From: Chryseobacterium candidae
GTDB lineage: Bacteria; Bacteroidota; Bacteroidia; Flavobacteriales; Weeksellaceae
Reading direction: 5' to 3'
Length of the DNA stretch: 64,000 nucleotides
Assembly (NCBI RefSeq): GCF_004916905.1
Contig: NZ_SDLV01000047.1
Coordinates: 186,001-250,000 of the forward strand
Part shown: positions 16,097-24,832 of the stretch, piece after piece
Numbering within the stretch: position 1 is the first letter of the stretch
Layout: every line of letters begins with the position of its first letter
Made by a program: the position numbers and the translations under genes
Notes under the pieces: model-generated
The model's database searches: none
Told to the model about the DNA's origin: nothing
Seen by the model: only the letters and a program-made list of their open reading frames with translations

Positions 16097-17482
16097 TTAT
16101 TCTACTTCTTCAAAGAATTTTTTTACTTTTTCCATAAGCGACTGTCCGAAGGTCAGTTTCGCCTTTCTGTTCTCCTGTCTCTCATTTTCAAAAGACTGCT
16201 GCTCCTGAACGGGTACTGCCTGTTGAATAGCCTGAACCGTTTCCTGCTGTACTGAAGGCGTTTCCTGCTTGAGCTGCTCAGTAACAATCTCTCTCTCTTC
16301 ATCAGCATTCTGCTTTTTGTCTCTGATCTTTAAACTCTCCATCAGTAATCCGATAGAAGTAGCAAATTCAGGACCTTTCAGGTACTGATTTTTGTCGTTG
16401 GCGATATATTCATTCGCAAAACCGATTCTGCTGTCAAAACCTGTTGTATAATTGGCCAGCTGACGAAGGTGTTTCAGGTTTGAACCCCCTCCAGTAAGAA
16501 CGATTCCGGCAATCAGTTTTTTCTTTTGTTCAAAAGCACCGTAAGCTTTCAGTTCTGTATTCACCATTTCCAAAACTTCTTCTACTCTCGCGTTAATAAT
16601 CTGCGCTAAAGTTTTTAAAGAAATCTCTTTGTCCGGTCTTCCGTGAAGTCCGGGAATGGTTACAAAAGTACTGTCTTTTTCTAATTCGGGAACAGCCGAA
16701 CCAAACTTTACTTTCAGTTGTTCTGCGTGTTTCTCTATAATGGAACAGCCTTCTTTGATATCTTCGGTAATAATTCCGCCTCCGTATGGAATCACACAGG
16801 TATGACGGATGATATTATCTTTAAAGATCGCAATATCTGTTGTACCACCACCAATGTCAACAATTGCCACACCGGCTTCTTTTTCTTCTTTTGTAAGTAC
16901 AGCTTCTGAAGATGCCAATGGCTCTAAAGTAAGGGCTTCCATTTCTAATCCGGCTTCACGAACGCATCTTGCAATATTTCTGATACTGCCCATTTGCCCT
17001 ACTACAACGTGGAAGTTGGCTTCTAAACGTTTTCCATGCATTCCGACAGGTTCCTGAATTTCACCCTCGGAATCTACTTTATATTCTTGAGGAAGTACGT
17101 GGATAATTTCTTCTCCGGGAAGCATAACCAGCTTTTTTACCTGATCTTTTAATGCTTCGATGTCGTCGTCTGTAATAAATTTATCAGGATGTTCACGCAT
17201 AATATAATCGGAGTGCTGCAGAGAACGGATGTGTTTTCCTGCAATACCTACTGTTACTTTGCGGATAGGAACTCCGGCACTGGATTGTGCTTCGGATACT
17301 GCAGCCTTGATTGAATTAATAGTTTGTGAAATGTTATTCACAATACCTTTATGAACACCAAGACTTTTAGCTTTTCCTACACCGAGAACTTCTATTTTCC
17401 CGTGTGCATTCCTTCTTCCGACAATCGCGACTATCTTCGTTGTCCCGATGTCCAGACCTACTGAATACTCTTGATTTTCCAT
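16097..17482 (-). CDS. ftsA: Cell division protein FtsA
   Basis: A 461-residue actin-like protein that tethers FtsZ to the membrane. Visible landmarks are the phosphate-1 motif GLDIGTTKIVAIVG (9-22), the 1C/SHS2 domain with VTVGIAGKHIRS, IVDIGGGTTDIAI for phosphate 2, and GIVLTGGGSNL for the adenosine site. A Gln-rich linker leads to a C-terminal amphipathic helix (about 445-461, SLMEKVKKFFEEVE) that should bind the membrane. It lies between ftsQ and ftsZ, transcribed in the same direction. Confidence 0.96.
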   Translation of the reverse strand: MENQEYSVGLDIGTTKIVAIVGRRNAHGKIEVLGVGKAKSLGVHKGIVNNISQTINSIKAAVSEAQSSAGVPIRKVTVGIAGKHIRSLQHSDYIMREHPDKFITDDDIEALKDQVKKLVMLPGEEIIHVLPQEYKVDSEGEIQEPVGMHGKRLEANFHVVVGQMGSIRNIARCVREAGLEMEALTLEPLASSEAVLTKEEKEAGVAIVDIGGGTTDIAIFKDNIIRHTCVIPYGGGIITEDIKEGCSIIEKHAEQLKVKFGSAVPELEKDSTFVTIPGLHGRPDKEISLKTLAQIINARVEEVLEMVNTELKAYGAFEQKKKLIAGIVLTGGGSNLKHLRQLANYTTGFDSRIGFANEYIANDKNQYLKGPEFATSIGLLMESLKIRDKKQNADEEREIVTEQLKQETPSVQQETVQAIQQAVPVQEQQSFENERQENRKAKLTFGQSLMEKVKKFFEEVE

Positions 17483-17546
17483 TTTATATCGATTTGATTT
17501 TTTCTACTTTTTTATCTATAAGGATAGTTTCCTATTTGTGTATAAC

Positions 17547-18530
17547 TTATTCTATTTTAACTTTTGCCTTAGACTTGGACTTGGACTGGGCCTTGACGGG
17601 TGGCTTTTTCTCTGCTTTTTTTGTTTCTTTTGTTTCTTTTGTTTGTCCTTTCGGTTTTGTGCTCTCTTTCGGCTTTACCGAGGTGGAGCTGGTCTTTTTT
17701 ACCTCTGCTATTTTGGGTTTAGCTTCCGTCTTTTTAGCGGCTGTTGGGGAAGGAACTTTTGCCAATTCCATTTTCCCCGCCTTTAAAATACTGTCGTTTT
17801 CTTTAAAATAAGGGTTTAAAGTAGTGACAATCTGATTCTGATATTTCACAGAAACCATACTGTATTTCTGAGGGTCCTGATACACCAGGTATTTTTCCAC
17901 AAATGTTTTAAATCCTCTTACTTTAAAATCAATATTATCAAGATCTCCGATCTCAACTCTGTAGTTTCCTTCGCTTGTCAGAAGATTATAACTGTCTTTA
18001 TTTTTAGAGATTCCGATAAAGTATTTCTTACTGAAATCATCTTTATCAATTTTTTCTACCAGTTCTGCCAGCTTCTCATATTCATCAGGCTTTACGTTTC
18101 CGGTTACCAGCATACATGGATGTGAGTAGGTTCTTGAAATAGGGAATTCAACTCCTTTCTCATCCACATAAAAGTCTTTTCCGTCTTTATTTAATCTGAA
18201 AACAGGTACTCTCTGTTTGATATCCAGATTCAGCTTTCCATTCAGGTTCAAGTAGACGTTGGCACTGTCTACCGCCGGAAGAGAATTTATTCTTTTTTCT
18301 AAAGAAGGGATATTAAGGTCTCCTACTTTTCCTGATGGATTTTCTTTTTTTACTAGTTCCCTGATGTCTTTTTCATCCACGAAATAGACCGGAGTTTTCT
18401 CACTCATTTTTACAGAAATCTTATTGTCTGTAATCTGTTGGTGGCTGAATCTCTTCAATGAGAAACTCAGTAACAATCCAAGGATGATTACCGTGACAAC
18501 AATTTTTAATATTCTGTATTTATTTTTCAT
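17547..18530 (-). CDS. ftsQ: FtsQ-type cell division protein
   Basis: A 327-residue bitopic inner-membrane protein. A membrane helix lies at about residues 7-24, followed by a POTRA-like region (YFVDEKDIRELV, LEKRINSLPAVDSANVYLNLNGKLNLDIKQR cut across this block) and an FtsQ beta domain. The C-terminal 70 residues are a Lys/Pro/Thr-rich, low-complexity tail not seen in proteobacterial FtsQ. Position between murC and ftsA supports the assignment. FtsQ links the FtsBL complex to FtsI/FtsW in the divisome. Confidence 0.88.
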   Translation of the reverse strand: MKNKYRILKIVVTVIILGLLLSFSLKRFSHQQITDNKISVKMSEKTPVYFVDEKDIRELVKKENPSGKVGDLNIPSLEKRINSLPAVDSANVYLNLNGKLNLDIKQRVPVFRLNKDGKDFYVDEKGVEFPISRTYSHPCMLVTGNVKPDEYEKLAELVEKIDKDDFSKKYFIGISKNKDSYNLLTSEGNYRVEIGDLDNIDFKVRGFKTFVEKYLVYQDPQKYSMVSVKYQNQIVTTLNPYFKENDSILKAGKMELAKVPSPTAAKKTEAKPKIAEVKKTSSTSVKPKESTKPKGQTKETKETKKAEKKPPVKAQSKSKSKAKVKIE

Positions 18531-18573
18531 ATTTTTCTTTAATCACAAAGGATGTAAAGCAGTTTTATTTTCT

Positions 18574-18951
18574 TTATAATTTATTTACAACTCGTTTTAC
18601 TCCATTTTTGAATAATATTGAATGGAAGTTCAAAATCATTCCAAGTTTTATATCTGTTATTCTTAAATAATTTAAAAGCTGGAAAAAATGATAATCATTA
18701 ATCTCCTGAATTGCCTTTATTTCAATTATTACTTTGTTTTCAACTAATAAATCTACTCTGAACGCTTTAGAAATTTTTAATTCTTCATATTCAATGTCGA
18801 TATTTTTTTGACTTTCTACATTCAATCCTCTATTTTTTAGTTCATAAACTAAACATTCTTCATATACATTTTCATAAAGCCCAATTCCAAGCGTACGATG
18901 TATTTTCATTCCAGCATCGAAAACAATTTCTGAAATTTTATTTTCAATCAT
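18574..18951 (-). CDS. GxxExxY family protein (PD-(D/E)XK-like), inserted in dcw cluster
   Basis: A 125-residue protein of the GxxExxY family. The naming motif is G24-L-Y-E27-N-V-Y30. The likely nuclease core is D67 in RVDLLV and E77-I-K79 in VIIEIKA, which is the D...ExK pattern of PD-(D/E)XK enzymes. The ATG at 18951 is preferred over a TTG 14 codons upstream, because the family normally begins at about IENKISEIV. The family has no settled function. It breaks the ftsQ-murC junction, and a 25-bp inverted repeat lies just upstream at 19009-19111, suggesting a mobile or horizontally acquired insert. Confidence 0.88.
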   Translation of the reverse strand: MIENKISEIVFDAGMKIHRTLGIGLYENVYEECLVYELKNRGLNVESQKNIDIEYEELKISKAFRVDLLVENKVIIEIKAIQEINDYHFFQLLNYLRITDIKLGMILNFHSILFKNGVKRVVNKL

Positions 18952-19008
18952 ACATTTTGTGTTTTTATTTTTAACGCTATGATCGCAAAGCAATCTTTTT
19001 ATTTTTTC

Positions 19009-19111
19009 CGTTCGCGAGGGCGTTTCACTCAGCTACGGCTATATTTTTATAATTTGTTTTAATAATATAATTTGTTTTTCTCATTTGCTGAGTGAAACGC
19101 CTTTGCGAACG
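19009..19111. repeat. 25-bp inverted repeat beside the GxxExxY gene
   Basis: The left arm (19009-19033, starting CGTTCGCGAGGGCGTTTCAC) and right arm (19087-19111, ending CGCCTTTGCGAACG) are inverted copies with two mismatches, around a 53-bp AT-rich loop. A third fragment, TTCGCGAACGCAGCGTTT, follows at about 19127-19144, next to the murC stop. The arms are much richer in GC than their surroundings. Confidence 0.85.
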
Positions 19112-19145
19112 ATTTTATATTTTTATTCGCGAACGCAGCGTTTAA

Positions 19146-20504
19146 TCAAACCTTTTCTATCCATTCACAAATAGGATCATACAGGGTGTCTATATTTCCT
19201 GCACCTACCGTAAGAAGGATATCAAAATCTTTCTCTTTTATTTTTTCAAAAGCATCGGATAATGTGGATACTTCTTTTTTATCTAATATTACCTTATCCA
19301 GCAGCCAGCTTGAAGTAATTCCTTCAAAATTTTCCTGAAGCTCTCTTGCAGGGTAAATGTCAAGAAGGATCAGCTCATCTGCTTTGCTTAAACTTTCTGC
19401 AAACCCATCTGCGAAATCTCTTGTTCTGCTGAAAAGGTGAGGCTGGAAGGCTACCAACAGCTTTTTATCAGGATAAAATGTTCTGATTGAACTCATTACA
19501 GCATTGATTTCTGTAGGGTGGTGAGCATAATCATCAATGTAAATCTTACCGTTTTGATAAATATGTTTGGTATATCTTCTTTTAATTCCTTTAAAATTGG
19601 CAATTGCTTTTTTCAGCGTATCAAAATCTGCGCCTAAATTATGCAGAATAGCCAGTGCTACAGTGGCATTTTCCACATTATGGATCCCCGGAATTTCCCA
19701 GACAAAATCTTTAACTGTTTCGGTTGGGGTATGGAAATCAAAATAAATTTTATCATGATCCATACGAAGGTTGTCTGAATAATAATCTGCAGGCTCATTT
19801 ACCGCATAAGTCTGATGCCCTCTGCCAATTTCCAGACCTTTTCTTACAAAAAGTTGTTTGTCTTGAGGAACTAACGCTGCGAATTGTCTGAATCCTTCTT
19901 CAATATGATTTATATCTCCATAAATGTCCAGGTGATCAGCATCTGTAGAAGTTACTACTGCCCAGTCTGGAGACAGGTTCAGGAAGCTTCTGTCATATTC
20001 GTCTGCCTCTACCACGGAATATTTGGAACCGTTGTACAGGAAGTTGGATTTAAAGTTTTCAGAAATTCCTCCCAAAAAACATGAAAATGGAAGATCTGCT
20101 TCTTTGCATAAGTGAGCCACAAGGGTAGACGTGGTAGTCTTTCCATGAGTTCCTGCAACAGCTATACAATCTGTATTTTCTGTGATTAATCCTAAAACTT
20201 TAGCACGTTTCAACACTTCAAACTGATTTTGGTTGAAGAAATCAAGGATTCCCAGTTTTTTAATGGCTGGCGTATAAATAACTAATGTATCTTCTTTTTT
20301 AAGGGAAGTGATCCTTTCATCAACAAGGTCTTCAAAAACAATATCAATCCCTTCATTCATCAGATTCTGAGTCAGTTTGGTATTGGTTTTGTCATAACCC
20401 AATACTTTTTTTCCGGATGCATTGAAATAGCGTGCTAACGCACTCATTCCAATACCTCCGATGCCAACGAAGTAAAAAGTCTGATATGTTTGTAAAATGT
20501 TCAT
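19146..20504 (-). CDS. murC: UDP-N-acetylmuramate--L-alanine ligase MurC
   Basis: A 452-residue cytoplasmic ligase that adds L-Ala to UDP-MurNAc. An N-terminal Rossmann-like domain carries FVGIGGIGMSALARYF (12-27). The ATP-binding P-loop is AGTHGKTTTSTL, with the Mur-family blocks YSVVEADEYDRSFL, STDADHLDIYGD, HNVENATVA and DDYAHHPTEI that are diagnostic for MurC. Its length is typical. It lies between the murG side, where a GIY-YIG gene intervenes, and the GxxExxY gene. Confidence 0.97.
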   Translation of the reverse strand: MNILQTYQTFYFVGIGGIGMSALARYFNASGKKVLGYDKTNTKLTQNLMNEGIDIVFEDLVDERITSLKKEDTLVIYTPAIKKLGILDFFNQNQFEVLKRAKVLGLITENTDCIAVAGTHGKTTTSTLVAHLCKEADLPFSCFLGGISENFKSNFLYNGSKYSVVEADEYDRSFLNLSPDWAVVTSTDADHLDIYGDINHIEEGFRQFAALVPQDKQLFVRKGLEIGRGHQTYAVNEPADYYSDNLRMDHDKIYFDFHTPTETVKDFVWEIPGIHNVENATVALAILHNLGADFDTLKKAIANFKGIKRRYTKHIYQNGKIYIDDYAHHPTEINAVMSSIRTFYPDKKLLVAFQPHLFSRTRDFADGFAESLSKADELILLDIYPARELQENFEGITSSWLLDKVILDKKEVSTLSDAFEKIKEKDFDILLTVGAGNIDTLYDPICEWIEKV

Positions 20505-20615
20505 TTTATATTTAATCTTTAATAACTTCTGAACCAGTTCAGAGTTTTATTACTAATATTTTATAATATAAAGCTTTCATCAATGACTCGCTAATGAATT
20601 AAACTTTAACGGTGT

Positions 20616-20638
20616 AAGGCTGAGCTTGTCGAGGCCTT
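20616..20638. repeat. REP-like palindrome, CTGAGCTTGTCGA type (copy 1)
   Basis: AAGGC at the left end pairs with GCCTT at the right end around TGAGCTTGTCGAG. It abuts the stop codon of the GIY-YIG gene at 20639. Confidence 0.7.
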
Positions 20639-20932
20639 CTAATCTTTCATCCTATTTTTTGATAACATTGGTAATAAGTCCCAGTTATCATTTATTATTG
20701 CTTCCTTCTTTTTTCTACTCCAACCTTTAATTTGTTTTTCAAAGCTTATAGCTTGAGTAGCATCATTAAATTCATGATAGAAAACAAGTTCTACAGGTTT
20801 TCTTGTATACGTGTAACTTTCAGGATTAAATCCGTCATTATGTTCATTAATTCTTCTTTCCAAATCGTTGGTAAAGCCTGTATAATAAGAATTATCAGAA
20901 CATTTTACAATGTATACATAATATATTTTCAT
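20639..20932 (-). CDS. GIY-YIG family nuclease-like protein, inserted in dcw cluster
   Basis: A 97-residue protein of the small single-domain GIY-YIG type (UPF0213/YhbQ-like). The core is YYVYIVKCSDNSYYTGFTN, with Tyr-Val-Tyr and Tyr-Thr-Gly in place of GIY and YIG, then the catalytic-type Arg in DLERRINEHN and the Glu of ISFEKQIKGW. Small proteins like this are found in many bacteria; activity is rarely shown. The gene lies between murG and murC and is bracketed by REP-like palindromes (20616, 20950, 21009), which suggests it moved with or by such repeats. Confidence 0.9.
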   Translation of the reverse strand: MKIYYVYIVKCSDNSYYTGFTNDLERRINEHNDGFNPESYTYTRKPVELVFYHEFNDATQAISFEKQIKGWSRKKKEAIINDNWDLLPMLSKNRMKD

Positions 20933-20949
20933 TCATTTGTGTTTGCTTA

Positions 20950-21038
20950 CTGACCCTTCGACAAGCTCAGGGTGACAGATCTAATACTAACTGTTTTATT
21001 GTATTTATGTCAGGCTGAGCTTGTCGAAGCTTTTCCTG
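20950..21038. repeat. Two opposed REP-like palindromes (copies 2 and 3)
   Basis: CTTCGACAAGCTCAG at 20956-20970 and its exact reverse complement CTGAGCTTGTCGAAG at 21014-21028 face each other. Copy 2 is itself a palindrome (TGACCC...GGGTGACA). Copy 3 reaches to within two bases of the murG stop codon. Copy 1 lies on the other side of the GIY-YIG gene. Confidence 0.8.
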
Positions 21039-21039
21039 A

Positions 21040-22140
21040 TTATTTTATTACTTTAATAATCTCGTCTACAATCTCTTTTGCAGCATTTGGCTTAGCAAAA
21101 TACTTCAGATTGTCGGACATTTCTTTTCTTACATTTTCATTCTCGCAGATCTCTGATAATGTATTCCAGAATTTTTCCTGCATTTCAGAGTCTTTTACCA
21201 TTCTGGCTGCATTTTTTTCAACCAGATTCATGGCATTTTTAGTCTGGTGATCTTCCGCTGCAAAAGGGAAGGGAACCAAAAGGACCGGTTTCTGTGCTAC
21301 AGCCAGCTCAGAAATGGCAATGGCTCCGGCTCTTGAAACGATGATATCCGCTGCAGAATAAGCCAGTTCCATATCTTTAATGAATTCAAGGATCTGAATA
21401 TTTCTGGTGTCTGTATCTTTTGTTTCTGCTAAAATATCTTTATAATCAAGCTTTCCTGTCTGCCAGATCAGCTGATAATCTTTATCTACAATTTGTTTTA
21501 AATGAGATTTCCATGCATTATTCAGAGTTCTGGAGCCTAAAGAACCTCCTACAGAAAGAATCGTAAGTTTATCTTTATCCAATCCCATTTTTTCTTTTGC
21601 ATGAGATGTTTCCTGCATTCCTGAAACAATGTTTTCACGGATCGGATTTCCCAGGAATTTTATTTTCTCTGCCGGGAATCCTTCTACTTTTGGATAAGCG
21701 GTGAAAACGGCTTTAGCTTTCTTGCTTAAAATTTTATTGGTTACTCCTGCATGGGCATTCTGTTCCTGGATGAAAATCGGAATTCCCATTTTGCTTGCTT
21801 CATAAAGAGCGGGTCCGCTGGCAAATCCTCCTGTTCCTACAGCAAAGTCGGGAGCGAAGTTTTTGATAATCCTTTTAGATTTTGATAAACTTTTCAGAAT
21901 CTTAAAAGGAAGTCCCAGGTTAGACAACAAATTTCCTCTGTCGATTCCTGCGATATCAATTCCTTCAATTTTATAGCCTGCCTGTGGAACTTTCTCCATT
22001 TCCATTTTGCCGTTGGCGCCAATGAACAAAAATTCTGCATCAGGAAATCTTTTTCTGATCTCATCTGCAATAGCGATGGCCGGGAAGATATGTCCTCCTG
22101 TTCCTCCGCCGGATAATAGTATTTTTAATTTTTTGTCCAT
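21040..22140 (-). CDS. murG: UDP-N-acetylglucosamine transferase MurG
   Basis: A 366-residue GT28 glycosyltransferase that converts lipid I to lipid II at the inner face of the membrane. The N-terminal glycine-rich loop is LLSGGGTGGHIFPAIAIA (8-25). Further blocks are GTGGFASGPALYEA, QEQNAHAGVTNKIL, SVGGSLGSRTLN and SRAGAIAISELAV, all standard for MurG. Its ATG is 2 bp after the ftsW stop, so the two are translationally close. Confidence 0.97.
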   Translation of the reverse strand: MDKKLKILLSGGGTGGHIFPAIAIADEIRKRFPDAEFLFIGANGKMEMEKVPQAGYKIEGIDIAGIDRGNLLSNLGLPFKILKSLSKSKRIIKNFAPDFAVGTGGFASGPALYEASKMGIPIFIQEQNAHAGVTNKILSKKAKAVFTAYPKVEGFPAEKIKFLGNPIRENIVSGMQETSHAKEKMGLDKDKLTILSVGGSLGSRTLNNAWKSHLKQIVDKDYQLIWQTGKLDYKDILAETKDTDTRNIQILEFIKDMELAYSAADIIVSRAGAIAISELAVAQKPVLLVPFPFAAEDHQTKNAMNLVEKNAARMVKDSEMQEKFWNTLSEICENENVRKEMSDNLKYFAKPNAAKEIVDEIIKVIK

Positions 22141-22141
22141 T

Positions 22142-23380
22142 TTAAGCGATATCGTTTATTTCTGCTATACTTTGTTTTTTACCCATTCCTTCTTCATCAT
22201 AAATCTGAATCCTAGAGCTTATATTTAAAATAATGCCTAACTGCAAATAGGTAACCAGCATTGAGGTTCCTCCGTAACTGATCAAAGGCAGCGGCTGCCC
22301 TGTTACCGGGATCAGGTTTACAGCAACGGCTATATTTACCGAAAGCTGGATAAAGATCATTACCCCGAGACTGAGCACAAGCAACGATCCGAAGAAGGCT
22401 GGCATTTTACTGGCAATCATTACAATCCTTATCATCATGATCAGGTATAAACAGATCAGGAAAGCCGCTCCTATAACTCCATACTCTTCTACGATGACCG
22501 CGAAAATAAAGTCGGAGGCCGATTGCGGAAGCATTTGTTTTAAGGCACTTTTTCCAGGTCCCATTCCGGTAATTCCTCCGTGAACAATGGCTGCCTTGGC
22601 CTGCATTACCTGGTAATTTTTCGCTTTTACGCTTTCATCATCTACATCAGCTGATTTTGCTTTGCTTGAGGTAAATGTTTCGATCCTGCTCATCCATGTA
22701 TGTACACGGTTTCCGCCAATCATGTTCGTATTAAGGGCAATTAATAAAAATAACACAATGGCTACAAATGACGCAGAGATAAATCCTGCAATGTATTTCC
22801 AGTGAAGCTGTCCTATAACGAGAACGATTACGGATACCATCAGAATCATTAATGCCGTTGAACCGTTATCTTTGGCTACCAGTACAAAGACAAGCAGAAT
22901 AGGCCCGAAAATATACATGATATTCTCTATCGGAAGCCTTTCTCTGGTGATCTTCTTGGTTAAATATCTGCACAGGTAGATGATCAGCATTAAAAACGCA
23001 AATGAGGAAGGCTGGAAAGAGATCGGTGTTCCCGGGATTTTCAGCCATCTGGAAGCACTGGCTCCGTCAATAGTCTGTCCGGTAAACATGGTAACGATCA
23101 ACAGAATAATCATCAGGCCGAGCAGAATACTGCTGAGCTTTCCGATGTATTCGTATTTTATAGTTCCTACCAGTCTCATAATGGCTAGACCCAGGACTAC
23201 AAAGAACATGTGTTTGATAACGTGGCCTGTTGTGGTCCCGTTATTGACAATGTATTCAAGATTTGAACTTGCAGAGTATACGGGGAAGATAGAGAAAATG
23301 GAGATCACAAGGATGACCATCCAAAGTACTTTATCGCCCTTTAGAAATTCAAATCTGCTTTCTGTGTTCTGTTCGTCCAT
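22142..23380 (-). CDS. ftsW: Lipid II polymerase FtsW (SEDS family)
   Basis: A 412-residue SEDS-family integral membrane protein with about ten helices. It polymerises lipid II into glycan strands in the divisome together with FtsI. Signature blocks are TIDGASASRWLKIPGT and FQPSSFAFLML near the middle, and PVTGQPLPLISYGGTSML near the C-terminus. The ATG at 23380 is chosen because the preceding in-frame codons fall in the junction palindrome. It is followed directly by murG. Confidence 0.95.
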   Translation of the reverse strand: MDEQNTESRFEFLKGDKVLWMVILVISIFSIFPVYSASSNLEYIVNNGTTTGHVIKHMFFVVLGLAIMRLVGTIKYEYIGKLSSILLGLMIILLIVTMFTGQTIDGASASRWLKIPGTPISFQPSSFAFLMLIIYLCRYLTKKITRERLPIENIMYIFGPILLVFVLVAKDNGSTALMILMVSVIVLVIGQLHWKYIAGFISASFVAIVLFLLIALNTNMIGGNRVHTWMSRIETFTSSKAKSADVDDESVKAKNYQVMQAKAAIVHGGITGMGPGKSALKQMLPQSASDFIFAVIVEEYGVIGAAFLICLYLIMMIRIVMIASKMPAFFGSLLVLSLGVMIFIQLSVNIAVAVNLIPVTGQPLPLISYGGTSMLVTYLQLGIILNISSRIQIYDEEGMGKKQSIAEINDIA

Positions 23381-23400
23381 AATTTTGTATTGATGCATGA

Positions 23401-23450
23401 TGTACAAAGTAAAATGTACTTTTTACATCTGACATTTTACATTTTTACTT
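23401..23450. repeat. Intergenic palindrome, AAAGTAAAATGTAC type
   Basis: AAAGTAAAATGTAC on the left faces GACATTTTACATTTTTACTTT on the right; the arms pair imperfectly. The repeat fills the murD-ftsW junction and overlaps the murD stop codon at 23445-23447. Confidence 0.65.
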
Positions 23451-24770
23451 TAATACCTGTTGTTTAAACTGGCGTCCTCTGTCTTCATAGCTTTTGAACA
23501 AGTCAAAGCTTGCGCAGCATGGAGATAATAAGACCGTATCGCCTTTTTTAGCCAGTGATTTTGATACTTTCACGGCTTCTTCCATGCTTGAAGTATCATA
23601 AATAAACTCTTTCTTATCTTTAAAGAAATCGACGATCTTCTTGTTATCTACTCCAAGGCAAACAATTGCCTTTACTTTTCTTTTGACTAAATCTTCAATT
23701 TCGGTATAGTCGTTTCCTTTATCTAAGCCACCAACAATCCAAACAGTTGGCGTTTTCATACTTTCTAAGGCGTAGTAAGTAGCATTCACATTGGTTGCTT
23801 TACTGTCATTGATGTATTTTACGTTATCAATTTCAGTAACGAACTCTAATCTATGCTCTACGGCCTGGAATGTCATCAATGAATGTCTGATACTTTCATT
23901 GTTGATTTTTAAGATCTTACCGGCAATGGATGCAGCTAAGCTGTTGGCCACATTGTGATTTCCCAGCAGAGACAATTCTTCAACTTTCATTGAGAATTCG
24001 TCTTTCATTTTTACTACAATTTCATCATTATTAATGAATCCTCCTTCTGTCAGCTTCTCTTTGATAGAGAAAGGAATCATTTTCGCCTTTATTTCAAGCT
24101 TTTCAAGAAGATTTTTACTCATTTCGTCATCTTTGTTATAGATGAAGAAGTTATCATTCTCCTGATTTTCCGTGATTCTGAATTTGGCCAGAGCATATTC
24201 TTCATAATTGTAGTTGTACTGATCCAGGTGATCCTGAGAAAGATTCAACAATAAAGAAATATATGGTCTGAAATTCTGAATATCATCCAGCTGGAAAGAG
24301 CTTACTTCCAGTACATAATATTCATGATTTTCATCTGCAACCTGCCTGGCAAAGCTGTATCCTATATTTCCTCCCAAACCTACATTCAATCCGTCATTTT
24401 TCAGGATATAATAGATCAGGGACGTGGTGGTTGTTTTTCCGTTGCTTCCGGTAATGGCAATGATCTTTGCATCTGTAAATTCAGAAGCAAATTCAATTTC
24501 AGAGGAAAGTCTGATTCCTTTTTCATGAATTTTATGAATGATGTCTGCCTTTTTCGGAATTCCCGGGCTTTTTACGATCCAGTCAGCATTTAAAATTCTT
24601 TCTTCATCGTGGTTTACTTCTTCAAATTCAATTTCATTATCGGTAAGAAACTGCTTATAGTTATCCTTAATGGCTCCTTTATCTGAAAGAAATACTTCCA
24701 GACCTTTTTTCTTAGCCAGATAAGCAGCTCCGCATCCGCTTTCTCCACCTCCTAAAACAACTATTTTCAT
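23445..24770 (-). CDS. murD: UDP-N-acetylmuramoylalanine--D-glutamate ligase MurD
   Basis: A 441-residue ligase adding D-Glu to the muropeptide precursor. The N-terminus is a Rossmann fold (VVLGGGESGCGAAYLAKKKG). The P-loop is ITGSNGKTTTTSL, followed by LGGNIGYSF, LEVSSFQLDD, NLSQDHLDQY and YINDSKATNVNATYYAL, which are MurD landmarks. Length is normal. It lies between mraY and ftsW, each junction carrying a palindromic repeat. Confidence 0.97.
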   Translation of the reverse strand: MKIVVLGGGESGCGAAYLAKKKGLEVFLSDKGAIKDNYKQFLTDNEIEFEEVNHDEERILNADWIVKSPGIPKKADIIHKIHEKGIRLSSEIEFASEFTDAKIIAITGSNGKTTTTSLIYYILKNDGLNVGLGGNIGYSFARQVADENHEYYVLEVSSFQLDDIQNFRPYISLLLNLSQDHLDQYNYNYEEYALAKFRITENQENDNFFIYNKDDEMSKNLLEKLEIKAKMIPFSIKEKLTEGGFINNDEIVVKMKDEFSMKVEELSLLGNHNVANSLAASIAGKILKINNESIRHSLMTFQAVEHRLEFVTEIDNVKYINDSKATNVNATYYALESMKTPTVWIVGGLDKGNDYTEIEDLVKRKVKAIVCLGVDNKKIVDFFKDKKEFIYDTSSMEEAVKVSKSLAKKGDTVLLSPCCASFDLFKSYEDRGRQFKQQVLK

Positions 24771-24832
24771 ATTATAAAAGCTTTATGCTATAGGCTTTAA
24801 GCTTTATGCTTATTGCTTACAGCTTTTAATTT
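24771..24832. repeat. AT-rich intergenic palindrome, GCTTTATGC type
   Basis: The mraY-murD junction is made of AAGCTTTATGCTATAGGC followed by TTTAAGCTTTATGCTTATTGC and ACAGC units, which can pair with each other. It resembles 13977-14066 and 55973-56088. Confidence 0.65.
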
